DNA from: Deferribacteres bacterium
GTDB taxonomy: Bacteria > Nitrospirota > Thermodesulfovibrionia > UBA6902
Direction of reading: 5' to 3'
Assembly: GCA_013152795.1 (NCBI GenBank)
Contig: JAADFS010000029.1
Span: 1 to 9,423 of the forward strand
DNA: 9,423 nucleotides
The notes under the pieces were generated by a model. That model made no database searches and had not been told where the DNA came from. It was given only the letters and a program-made list of their open reading frames with translations. Below, in pieces: positions 1 through 5,986 of this stretch. The position numbers were made by a program, and so were the translations under genes. Position 1 is the stretch's first letter, and each line of letters begins with the position of its first letter.

Positions 1-190
1 GGTTTTCATTCCGTTCCGCGCAAAACTCTAAATAATCATCTATTGACTCCCTGAAGGCTCTGCGCAATTCAGCTACACTTCTACCCTCAAAAGTTATAAC
101 ATCTCTAAGATTTATAACTTCTCCATGGAAAATCTCGGCTTCATCATCAAACTCGACTTTCCCTATATATCCTTTATATTCCAACATCAT
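1..190 (-). CDS. hicB: HicB family antitoxin, 3' end cut by the window edge
   Basis: Read leftward from the ATG at 190-188. About 63 codons are visible, beginning MMLEYKGYIGKVEFDDEAEI and continuing through IFHGEVINLRDVITFEGRS to DDYLEFCAERNE. This matches the N-terminal half of HicB antitoxins (partial RNase-H-like fold, motif FHGEV..LRDVITFEG, then DYLEFC.E). The C-terminal part, including any DNA-binding domain, lies outside the window. The start overlaps the hicA stop (shared ATGA at 190-187), as expected for a translationally coupled pair; a second in-frame ATG at 187-185 is an equally possible start. By family knowledge, HicB neutralises HicA and often represses its own operon. The family call is secure; the full length is unknown. 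Confidence 0.9.
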   Translation of the reverse strand, partial: MMLEYKGYIGKVEFDDEAEIFHGEVINLRDVITFEGRSVAELRRAFRESIDDYLEFCAERNEN

Positions 191-438
191 ATCACCCCCG
201 CTTCTTTTAAGAATCTACGGACAGATTTGACAGCACCTTTGTTTGTTTCTTTTTCTGGATGTGGTCTATGGAATACCGCCCTGACTCCTTTTAAGGCCAC
301 ACGGACACGAGAGCCTCTCCCTTCCGTAATTTCCGCTCCCAATGCTTTGAATAATGCCTCTATATCTTTCCACTCAATATCTGCTCGAACCGGTGTTTCA
401 AAAATTGTATTAAGGGTTTTCCGGTGCCTCTTGTTCAT
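187..438 (-). CDS. hicA: HicA family toxin (mRNA interferase)
   Basis: An 83-residue protein of the longer HicA type, beginning MNKRHRKTLNTIFETPVRAD. It has the dsRNA-binding-like core: an IEW..IEALFKALGAE helix (about 21-36), the EGRGSRVRVAL strand (39-49), and GVRAVFHRPHP (51-61). H57 is the best candidate for the catalytic histidine, and the usual FL..AGV ending is present. HicA toxins bind and cleave mRNA and block translation until HicB binds them. The gene precedes hicB and overlaps it by the ATGA at 187-190, the typical hicAB order. There is no clear Shine-Dalgarno before the ATG at 438. It diverges from coaE. No truncation is seen, so the toxin looks intact. Confidence 0.92.
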   Translation of the reverse strand: MNKRHRKTLNTIFETPVRADIEWKDIEALFKALGAEITEGRGSRVRVALKGVRAVFHRPHPEKETNKGAVKSVRRFLKEAGVI

Positions 439-457
439 TAATTCATGCTATCACATT

Positions 458-470
458 ATGATACCATCAT
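458..470. promoter_or_regulatory. Palindrome in front of hicA, candidate HicB operator
   Basis: ATGAT-acc-ATCAT is a perfect 5-base inverted repeat around a 3-base centre, located 20-32 bases upstream of the hicA start. It overlaps an AT-rich stretch (TATCATAAT on the minus strand) that could be the hicA -10 region. HicAB operons are commonly autoregulated, so this is a reasonable operator. The arms are short and the function is inferred from position. Confidence 0.4.
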
Positions 471-553
471 TCAACTACAAGAGGTACAAATCCTGGAACG
501 ATTGAGAAGGCGGAAAGTCAGGATTCAAAGGTATACTTGCGGGGTGGGTTTAC

Positions 554-562
554 TGTTATAAT
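554..562 (+). promoter_or_regulatory. Extended -10 promoter element for coaE
   Basis: TGTTATAAT is a perfect TATAAT hexamer (557-562) preceded by the TGn extension. No good -35 lies 16-18 bases upstream; the nearest is TTGCGG at 537-542, only 14 bases away. Extended -10 promoters tolerate a poor -35. Transcription starting about 7 bases after the hexamer would begin at or beside the coaE ATG at 569, which would give a leaderless mRNA. Confidence 0.5.
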
Positions 563-568
563 TTCCGT

Positions 569-1174
569 ATGCTGACTGTCGGTCTTACGGGAAATTTCGG
601 GATGGGCAAAACCACGGTTCTGCAGATGTTCGGCAGGCTCGGGGCATACACCTTCAACTCTGACGAGACGGTTCATGAAATTCTCAAAAGGCCCGGGATA
701 ATAAAAAAGATCTCCGGAATCCTCGGTGAAGATGTCCTCATGAAACACCTGGGCGGCCCCTCGCTTGACAGAAGGCGCATGGCAGATATAATCTTCAGAG
801 ACCCTCACAAACGGGAAAAGGTCGAAAAAGTAATACATCCCGAAGTCCTGAAAAGCCTGAAAACAACCGAATCCCGCATATCCGCCGAAGACCCCTCCGC
901 GGTAATCGTATTTGAAGTGCCGCTGTTGTTTGAGGCAGGTTACGGCAAGTACTTTGACAGGACCGTGGTCGTTTACTGCAGGAGGGAAACCGCTGTAAGA
1001 AGGCTGGCTGAAAAGGGTGTTGCAAGGGACGAGGCACTCAGGAGAATGCGCTCCCAGATGCCGATTACCAAGAAGAAAAAAATGGCCGACTTTGTGATAG
1101 ACAATAGCAACGGCATAAGAGAAACGGATGCACAGGTCAGGCGTGTCTTCCGGTTACTTCAGGATCAGGGATGA
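569..1174 (+). CDS. coaE: Dephospho-CoA kinase
   Basis: A 201-residue cytosolic P-loop kinase, normal length for CoaE, which phosphorylates the 3'-hydroxyl of dephospho-CoA with ATP in the last step of coenzyme A synthesis. The Walker A motif GNFGMGKTT is at residues 8-16. The acidic substrate-site residue is D32 in FNSDETVHEIL, where most family members have DAD. VIHPEV (88-93), VPLLFE (117-122), the basic stretch RRMRSQMPITKKKK in the lid region and ADFVIDNS (173-180) are all CoaE landmarks. The ATG at 569 is right because the P-loop starts seven residues later, yet no Shine-Dalgarno stands at normal distance; the closest purine-rich run is at 541-548. The gene ends one base before the convergent HDOD gene. 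It is divergent from hicAB and has no coenzyme A pathway neighbours here. Confidence 0.96.
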   Translation: MLTVGLTGNFGMGKTTVLQMFGRLGAYTFNSDETVHEILKRPGIIKKISGILGEDVLMKHLGGPSLDRRRMADIIFRDPHKREKVEKVIHPEVLKSLKTTESRISAEDPSAVIVFEVPLLFEAGYGKYFDRTVVVYCRRETAVRRLAEKGVARDEALRRMRSQMPITKKKKMADFVIDNSNGIRETDAQVRRVFRLLQDQG

Positions 1175-1175
1175 A

Positions 1176-2018
1176 CTAACCGAATATGTTGCCGGAAGCC
1201 TTGTCCCTTATTTTCGCTTCAATGTTCTTCAGGTCCTCTTCTGTTATCCCGAGGATGTCAAGTGCAGCGGGGTCAAAGGGGTAATCAGGCCTTTTCTCGG
1301 TTATTCGGGCGATGTTGGCGGTGGTCATGTAATCAGCCAGATGTACAACGGCAACATGTTTCGTATTCCATTTAGCAGCAGACGGCGCATGATGATAGTG
1401 AATTGTATCTATGAAAATACCCGGCAGTTCCCATTTCTCCGCGAGCCATGTCCCGATGTCCGAGTGTGTAAAATCCAGGACAGCCCTCTCAGCCTCTATA
1501 AGTGTCCCGTCTTCTTCAAAGGTATTTAATATCTTCGTGAAATTATCGGAAAAATACCTGTTCAGCACGAGATAGCCTATGTCATGCAGAAGGCCGTTGA
1601 CCAGCATCTCTTCTGATATATTCAGACTGATATCCTCTGAAATAAACTTTGAGACCACACCCACAACCGCCGAATGCCTGAAGACTTTCTTGTAATAGAC
1701 CCTGTGCTCGGGCTTTCCGTCGTCAAGAACGGTCATCAATGATATGCCGAGCGCGATATTCTTTACATTATTGAAGCCTATCCTGAGAATCGCGCTGTTG
1801 ATTGTCGTGACGGGTATCGTCAATCCGAAAAACGCCGAGTTGGCGACACTCAGTATCTTTGCCGCTATGGAGGGGTCTTTCTCTACGATATTTTCAAGCT
1901 TGCTTACCGAAAGTTTATTATCATCAACAAGGCTTAATATCTGCCGGGCAATATCGGGCACGGTCGGAAGCTTTGTTATCTGCTGTACATAAGACTTCAA
2001 TGAATCGTTCATAATCAT
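1176..2018 (-). CDS. HDOD domain signalling protein with an intact HD-type metal site
   Basis: A 280-residue cytosolic protein, essentially a stand-alone HDOD (HD-related output) domain. The N-terminal part has the family hallmarks LPTVPDIARQILSL (17-30), IVEKDPSIAAKILSVANSAFFG (44-65) and INSAILRIGFNNVKNIALG (73-91). The second half keeps residues resembling a true HD phosphohydrolase site: H115, H145-D146 (LLHDIG), H185 (FTHSDIG), H209/H210 and D229 (HLADY). Many HDOD proteins have lost these, so either catalysis or metal binding is possible; the substrate is unknown. There is no receiver, GGDEF or EAL domain. ATGs at 2018 and 2012 are both possible starts. The gene lies 58 bases downstream of the PfkB gene on the same strand, but a TTGACA box overlaps the end of that gene, so it may be transcribed separately. 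HDOD proteins typically act in signalling, motility or virulence control. Confidence 0.9.
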   Translation of the reverse strand: MIMNDSLKSYVQQITKLPTVPDIARQILSLVDDNKLSVSKLENIVEKDPSIAAKILSVANSAFFGLTIPVTTINSAILRIGFNNVKNIALGISLMTVLDDGKPEHRVYYKKVFRHSAVVGVVSKFISEDISLNISEEMLVNGLLHDIGYLVLNRYFSDNFTKILNTFEEDGTLIEAERAVLDFTHSDIGTWLAEKWELPGIFIDTIHYHHAPSAAKWNTKHVAVVHLADYMTTANIARITEKRPDYPFDPAALDILGITEEDLKNIEAKIRDKASGNIFG

Positions 2019-2056
2019 ATTCTCAGCCGGACTGTCACCCAGGAACGGACTGAAAT

Positions 2057-2085
2057 AAATTAATAAATATTTGCCGTTATGTCAA
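2057..2085 (-). promoter_or_regulatory. Possible sigma-70-type promoter for the HDOD gene
   Basis: On the minus strand a perfect TTGACA (2080-2085) overlaps the last codons of the PfkB gene. It is followed after 17 bases by TAATTT (2057-2062), within an AT-rich stretch. The -35 is ideal but the -10 matches the consensus at only three of six positions. The predicted start falls about 30 bases before the HDOD ATG, in the 58-base gap. Confidence 0.35.
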
Positions 2086-2988
2086 GTCCTCAAAGTGGGT
2101 CAGTCCCTTGAACTCGCGGTACCTGCTCTCTATCTCCGAATAATCCAGGCTTTTTATCCTGTCGAGGCTGAAGGCCTCCACATTATAGGAGGCCATAACG
2201 CTTCCGAAAATTATGGCCTTGCGTATATTCGATTCTTCAAAGTTCATTGTGTTGGAGAGATAGCCCATGAATCCCCCGGCAAAACAGTCGCCCGCGCCAG
2301 TGGGATCAAACACGGACTCCAGCGGATACGCAGGCGCCGCGAATATCTTCTTGTGCGTGAACATGAGCGCGCCGTATTCTCCGCGCTTTATGATCAGCGT
2401 GCGGGGGCCGTATGAGAGTATGATGTTTGCCGCTTTGACAAGGTTCGGCTCTCCTGACAGCTCCCTTGCCTCCCCGTCATTGATCAGGAGTATGTCCACC
2501 AGTTTAAGGGTCTCAAGTAGTGAATCCCTCTTTCCCTCTATCCAGAAGTTCATCGTATCGCACGCCACCAGTGCAGGCTCTTTAACCTGGCTCAGCACCT
2601 CCCTCTGCAGGTCAGGGTCTATATTTGCGAGAAAGACTATCTTCTTGTCCCTGTAGCTGTCGGGGAGTCTGGGCCTGAAGGACTGAAACACGTTGAGCTG
2701 GGTATCAAGCGTGCGGGCTTCGTTCAATTCGTAGCCGTATTCACCTTTCCACCTGAAGGTCTTTCCCTCTTTCTTTTCGATGCCTTCTATATCAATCCTG
2801 CGGCTTTTCAGAAACATCAGGTGCTTTTCAGGGAAATCCGTGCCCACGACTGCAACAATGGAGACCTCTGTGAAATAACTTGCCGCAGTCGAAAAGTACG
2901 TGGCGGAGCCCCCCAGCACTTCATGTACCTCTCCGAAAGGGGTTTTAACGGAATCAAATGCAACAGAGCCTACAACAAGTAAAGACAT
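2077..2988 (-). CDS. PfkB family sugar kinase
   Basis: A 303-residue ribokinase/PfkB-fold kinase that transfers ATP phosphate to a hydroxyl of a sugar or nucleoside. The N-terminal strand is LLVVGSVAFDSV with the double glycine G26-G27 (VLGGSATYFS), part of the substrate pocket. The second PfkB signature DPTGAGDCFAGGF starts at D228; D234 is the expected catalytic base and GAGD forms the anion hole. CDTMNFWI (143-150) and LLINDGEARELSG (167-179) also fit the family. Substrate cannot be assigned: no close match to fructokinase, 1-phosphofructokinase or adenosine kinase is evident by eye. A strong Shine-Dalgarno (GGAGG, complement at 2995-2999) lies inside the end of the dehydrogenase gene, and the two genes are only two bases apart, so they are probably co-translated. 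Confidence 0.9.
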   Translation of the reverse strand: MSLLVVGSVAFDSVKTPFGEVHEVLGGSATYFSTAASYFTEVSIVAVVGTDFPEKHLMFLKSRRIDIEGIEKKEGKTFRWKGEYGYELNEARTLDTQLNVFQSFRPRLPDSYRDKKIVFLANIDPDLQREVLSQVKEPALVACDTMNFWIEGKRDSLLETLKLVDILLINDGEARELSGEPNLVKAANIILSYGPRTLIIKRGEYGALMFTHKKIFAAPAYPLESVFDPTGAGDCFAGGFMGYLSNTMNFEESNIRKAIIFGSVMASYNVEAFSLDRIKSLDYSEIESRYREFKGLTHFEDLT

Positions 2989-2990
2989 GT

Positions 2991-4028
2991 TTATCCTCCA
3001 TGTTTCTTATGCGGTTGAAAAATCACCTTGATGGAATCCCCTGCCTCCGCCACAAGCCGGAAACCCAGGCCGCCTTCATCAAAACCCAGCCTGTGTGTGA
3101 TCATCCCCGTTAAATCGATCCTCCGGCACTTCATGAGTTGCAGGGCGGTCTCTATATCCAGGGGGCCTGCGCCGTAGGAAGTCATGAGTGTAATCTCATT
3201 CCTCCACAGGTCATTCATTGGTACAGGCACAGCGACTTCCGGTTCGGGCACGGCGAAATACAGTACAGTGCCGCCCCGGTCAACACATTTCAGCGCCCCG
3301 GTTGAAGCTGAAAGCGCCCCTGCGCAGACAATCACAATATCTGCAAGCCTGCCTTCATTAAGCTCCTTCAGCCGCCCCGCGACATCCTCTTCTGCATTAA
3401 TCACCGCATCCGCGCCGACACGCTCCGCCGCCCTCAGCCGGTACTCCGTAATGTCCGAGGCCATGATCCGGCCTGCACCGAGGGCGCGCGCAAGGCTGAT
3501 GTGAATAAGCCCTGAGATACCGCTGCCGATCACCAGAACCGTATGTCCCGGCTTGATGCGCGCGAGGCGCTGGCCCCGGACCACACAGGCCAGGGGCTCT
3601 ATGAAGGTGGCCTCCTCATATGACATCTCATCAGGAAGCCGGTAGACGCCGCGTTCAACATTTATCCGGGGAATGCGTATGTATTCGGAAAAGCCCCCGG
3701 GGTCGTAATTCGTCCTGTGCAGGGTCTCGCATGCAGTGTGGGAGCCCTTCAGGCAGTAACGGCACGTATTGCACGGCACATGGTGCGATACAAACACGCG
3801 GTCGCCTTTCCTGTAATCTTCCACGCCCTCGCCGACCTCGACGACCTCGCCCGCAATCTCGTGCCCCAGCACGCGGGGGGCCTTTTTGATGCGGTACCAT
3901 TCCATGACGTCACTGCCGCATATGCCGCTTGCAAAGACCTTTACGAGCATCTCCCCCGGGCCGATCGCCGGGACGGGCATCTCCTCCACCCTCACGTCAT
4001 TGTTGTTGTAATACATTAAAACGCGCAT
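2991..4028 (-). CDS. Zinc-dependent medium-chain alcohol/polyol dehydrogenase
   Basis: A 345-residue MDR-superfamily oxidoreductase of the sorbitol/threonine dehydrogenase type, normal length. Catalytic zinc ligands are C37 (GICGSD), H56-E57 (LGHEIAGEV) and E144 (FIEPLACVV). Structural zinc ligands are C86, C89, C92 and C100 (CNTCRYCLKGSHTAC). The Rossmann motif GSGISG sits at 168-173, and an acidic D192 at the end of the next strand suggests NAD rather than NADP. It would oxidise an alcohol to a ketone or aldehyde; the substrate is not readable from sequence. It begins 10 bases after the aldolase stop and ends 2 bases before the kinase start, so it is in one operon with both. No strong Shine-Dalgarno precedes it, which suggests coupling to the aldolase gene. 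By eye it is among the more GC-rich genes of the window. Confidence 0.94.
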   Translation of the reverse strand: MRVLMYYNNNDVRVEEMPVPAIGPGEMLVKVFASGICGSDVMEWYRIKKAPRVLGHEIAGEVVEVGEGVEDYRKGDRVFVSHHVPCNTCRYCLKGSHTACETLHRTNYDPGGFSEYIRIPRINVERGVYRLPDEMSYEEATFIEPLACVVRGQRLARIKPGHTVLVIGSGISGLIHISLARALGAGRIMASDITEYRLRAAERVGADAVINAEEDVAGRLKELNEGRLADIVIVCAGALSASTGALKCVDRGGTVLYFAVPEPEVAVPVPMNDLWRNEITLMTSYGAGPLDIETALQLMKCRRIDLTGMITHRLGFDEGGLGFRLVAEAGDSIKVIFQPHKKHGG

Positions 4029-4038
4029 CGGGACAGGC

Positions 4039-4836
4039 CTACTTCTTTGTCTTGCTCTTTATCTCTTTGAAAATCTCATGGGCCTCTTTCGGGGTGGCCT
4101 TCTTATGAACCACGGCATGGAGCGCCCTCATCATTGCAACAGGATATTCATGCTGCCAGACGTTTCTTCCGAGGTTTATGCCTACTGCGCCATTCTGTAT
4201 GCCGTCGTACACAAACTCCATGACCTCAAGCTCTGTCTCGCATTTGGGCCCTCCGGCCATGACCACGGGCACCGGACAGCCGTTTGTGACCTTTTCAAAA
4301 TTTTTGCACCAGTAGGTCTTCACCACCCTTGCGCCCAGCTCCGCGGCAATCCTGCAGCACAGGGCAAGGTAGCGTGCATCCCGCTTCTCGAGCTCTCTCC
4401 CCACGGCTGTGACCGCCATTACGGGTATGCCGTAATCCTCGCATTCATTTACAAGCTTCGCCAGGTTGAGGAGGGTCTCCTTTTCATACTTGGTGCCGAC
4501 GAATATGGACATACCCACGGCGGAGACATTCAGGCGCACGGCTTCCCGTATCGAGGTGGTCAGCCCCTCATTGGCAAGGTCCTCGCCCACCATGCTGGTA
4601 CCCCCGGATACCCTGAGAATGATCGGCTTGCTCTTTGCGGGGTCTATTGCATTGCGCAGCACGCCCCTCGTTACAAACAGCGCATCGGCATATGGCAGGA
4701 GGGGCTTGATGGTTTCACCCGGTCTCTCCAGGCACCTTGTAGGCCCCTGAAAATATCCGTGGTCTATCGGAAGGAAAAAACAGCGGCCGTCGGATTGAAT
4801 CAGGCTTGATAAACGATTTTTCATACCCCAGTCCAT
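4039..4836 (-). CDS. LsrF/DhnA-type class I aldolase
   Basis: A 265-residue TIM-barrel Schiff-base aldolase of the DhnA/LsrF family. It begins MDWGMKNRLSSLI; D25-H26 are in PIDHGYFQGPT, TRGVLR follows at 56-61, and VKTYW supplies the expected Schiff-base lysine K173. CPVPVVMAGG (187-196) and GINLGRNVWQ (219-228) form the phosphate-binding end. These segments strongly resemble E. coli LsrF, the thiolase of AI-2 breakdown (from memory of that sequence). Related members are archaeal-type fructose-bisphosphate aldolase and the aminodideoxyheptulosonate synthases. No lsrK, lsrG or lsr transporter is nearby, so the true substrate is probably another sugar phosphate. A near-perfect Shine-Dalgarno (AGGAGGT, complement at 4844-4850) lies seven bases before the ATG. 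It heads the tight trio with the dehydrogenase and PfkB kinase. Confidence 0.88.
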   Translation of the reverse strand: MDWGMKNRLSSLIQSDGRCFFLPIDHGYFQGPTRCLERPGETIKPLLPYADALFVTRGVLRNAIDPAKSKPIILRVSGGTSMVGEDLANEGLTTSIREAVRLNVSAVGMSIFVGTKYEKETLLNLAKLVNECEDYGIPVMAVTAVGRELEKRDARYLALCCRIAAELGARVVKTYWCKNFEKVTNGCPVPVVMAGGPKCETELEVMEFVYDGIQNGAVGINLGRNVWQHEYPVAMMRALHAVVHKKATPKEAHEIFKEIKSKTKK

Positions 4837-4919
4837 TTAAAAGACCTCCTTTTTTCTGATAAATAGTTTTGTATGTTGACTTTACAGCAGCAAAAAAAAA
4901 TATCGCCAGCGGGTAAGGC
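4837..4919 (-). other. Gap between the YkgJ-like and aldolase genes with a T9 tract
   Basis: Read leftward, the stop of the YkgJ-like gene is followed within about 20 bases by nine Ts (4892-4900). Only a poor stem (CGC-TG-GCG, or GCC with GGC) precedes them, so a real intrinsic terminator is doubtful. No convincing aldolase promoter was found here. Confidence 0.3.
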
Positions 4920-5711
4920 TCATTTCTTCTTCCTGTACTTTTCAGCGTCTTCCTTGAGCTTCAGTGTCTCCTCAAGCATCATTACGTACTTGATGTATTT
5001 GACCCCGAACTTTACAAGCTCCACCTCATCGTTTCTCATCTTATCCACGGTTTCCCGGTCGATATCAAAGACATTAAGAAAGTTACTTTCAAAAACATAT
5101 CTCCTGAACCTGTCCAGATCATAGCTCGCCATGTAAAACTGAAACTGCTTGTTTTCATCAAGCTCTGGCTGCCCGGGGAGATTCTTTCTCAACTGCAGGC
5201 CCTTCCACTCCTTGTTTACCTCGTCATACCGGTCAACACCCTGGTCTTCCCTCCATGAAGCGATCGTCCACTGCTTCTTTTCCTCGTAACCGAAACAGTG
5301 GGGCTCTTTTATGAAGAAGTAAAATTCCTCCTCCACAGGGCCGTTTTCACTCTCCTTCTTGAATGTGCCCTGGCCTACGGGATAATAACGGCAATTGGCC
5401 GGCCGGTCGGTGTACACGATGCAGCCTTCGGGTGTGACAAATGGGCACCTTTTTTCCTCATCGTCGTTCATCTTCAGTATTGCAAGCGGATGCGACGAGT
5501 TTTCATCGATTTTCATATACGTGTACTTGTCCAGAAATTCCTCCGACGACAGTCCAAGCCTGTTTTTCAGTCTTATGACATCATAGGGCGTAAGGAGTAT
5601 CTCTATGTTGCTGCAGCACTTGGTGAAACATTTTATCCCCTTGTGGCATCTGAACTTGAACTTTGCATCCACTGAATATTTTGTCGTGACGACTGCATCC
5701 ATTTTACTCAT
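4920..5711 (-). CDS. YkgJ family cysteine-cluster protein
   Basis: A 263-residue soluble protein of the YkgJ (UPF0153-type) family, proposed to bind zinc or an iron-sulfur cluster. The conserved cysteines are C22, C28, C32 and C33 (CHKGIKCFTKCC), then C89 and C97 (CPFVTPEGC), C107 (RPANCRYYPVG) and C139 (EPHCFGY). The CC...TPYDVIRLK, GCIVY..RP..CR.YP and W.I..WREDQG segments are family landmarks. It has no signal peptide or membrane segment; the C-terminus is charged and probably helical (about 205-263, ending KYRKKK). The start is supported by AAGGAG nine bases upstream. The biochemical role of the family is not established. It lies 83 bases upstream of the aldolase on the same strand, with a T9 tract (A9 at 4892-4900) between them, so co-transcription is uncertain. 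Confidence 0.87.
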   Translation of the reverse strand: MSKMDAVVTTKYSVDAKFKFRCHKGIKCFTKCCSNIEILLTPYDVIRLKNRLGLSSEEFLDKYTYMKIDENSSHPLAILKMNDDEEKRCPFVTPEGCIVYTDRPANCRYYPVGQGTFKKESENGPVEEEFYFFIKEPHCFGYEEKKQWTIASWREDQGVDRYDEVNKEWKGLQLRKNLPGQPELDENKQFQFYMASYDLDRFRRYVFESNFLNVFDIDRETVDKMRNDEVELVKFGVKYIKYVMMLEETLKLKEDAEKYRKKK

Positions 5712-5748
5712 ATCCGTTATCTCCTTGGTCTTAAAGTAGTAGCCTTAG

Positions 5749-5757
5749 ATTATAACA
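5749..5757 (-). promoter_or_regulatory. Extended -10 promoter element for the YkgJ-like gene
   Basis: On the minus strand this reads TGTTATAAT, the same nine bases found in front of coaE. Transcription would start near 5742, leaving a leader of about 31 bases that includes the AAGGAG ribosome site. The -35 is weak (TTGGAT, 19 bases upstream). A second TATAAT on the same strand (5785-5790) could be an alternative promoter. Confidence 0.5.
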
Positions 5758-5820
5758 ATATCAATGCATTTAAATCCAAAAGACATTATATCCTGCACCG
5801 TTTAACCTTAATCGCAGAGA

Positions 5821-5855
5821 GTTGCGGGTTGCGGGTTCTAAGTTCTGAGTTCTGA
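5821..5855. repeat. Tandem 7-base repeat, five units
   Basis: Five units in exact 7-base register all start with GTT: GTTGCGG at 5821 and 5828, GTTCTAA at 5835, GTTCTGA at 5842 and 5849. A sixth, decayed unit begins at 5856 (GTGAACA). The array changes from the GCGG type to the CTRA type halfway through. Confidence 0.85.
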
Positions 5856-5863
5856 GTGAACAT

Positions 5864-5897
5864 CCTCCCCCGTCAAGGGGGAGGGCCGGGGAGGGGG
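5864..5897 (+). repeat. GC-rich hairpin overlapping a G-quadruplex motif
   Basis: CCTCCCCC (5864-5871) and GGGGGAGG (5877-5884) form a perfect 8-base stem around the 5-base loop GTCAA. The right arm continues into four G tracts: G5 at 5877, G3 at 5883, G4 at 5888 and G5 at 5893, with loops A, CC and A. This satisfies the standard quadruplex pattern on the plus strand. The two folds are mutually exclusive. It has the look of dispersed REP-type palindromes. Confidence 0.75.
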
Positions 5898-5942
5898 TGA
5901 CCTGTTAAAACTGAAGGAATCGCAGATAAAGCTTTTCGGCAT

Positions 5943-5970
5943 ATTTTATACCATTGTAAGGTTATAAAAT
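5943..5970. repeat. AT-rich inverted repeat upstream of the zinc-ribbon gene
   Basis: ATTTTATA (5943-5950) and TATAAAAT (5963-5970) are perfect 8-base arms around a 12-base centre. The centre adds a further CC/GG pairing with one bulged base. It ends 17 bases upstream of the proposed -35 box, a suitable place for a regulator site. AT-rich sequence makes chance palindromes more likely, so function is uncertain. Confidence 0.4.
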
Positions 5971-5986
5971 AAGTCGAAAATTATAA

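Larger units (their letters stand above)
5810..5926. repeat. Insertion-like repeat block flanked by a 9-base direct repeat
   Basis: AATCGCAGA occurs at 5810-5818 and again at 5918-5926, bracketing 99 bases that differ sharply in composition from the AT-rich surroundings. The enclosed block holds the 7-base tandem repeat and the GC-rich hairpin listed separately. This looks like a small non-autonomous mobile or REP-like element with a target duplication. No terminal inverted repeats are visible, so the direct repeat could instead belong to the repeat family itself. Confidence 0.45.

Noticed and set aside
125..505. 126-codon open frame on the plus strand
   Set aside because: It is antisense to hicA and hicB, which match their families clearly; the translation resembles nothing recognisable.
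4078..4809. 243-codon open frame on the plus strand
   Set aside because: It lies wholly antisense to the aldolase gene, whose motifs are unmistakable. The long antisense frame is a by-product of codon composition.
4892..4900. Rho-independent terminator after the YkgJ-like gene
   Set aside because: A T9 tract on the minus strand is present, but the preceding stem is only about three base pairs.
5785..5790. Second TATAAT as the main promoter of the YkgJ-like gene
   Set aside because: No usable -35 at 16-18 bases and no TG extension; the nearer extended -10 at 5749-5757 is the better choice, so it is mentioned only as an alternative.
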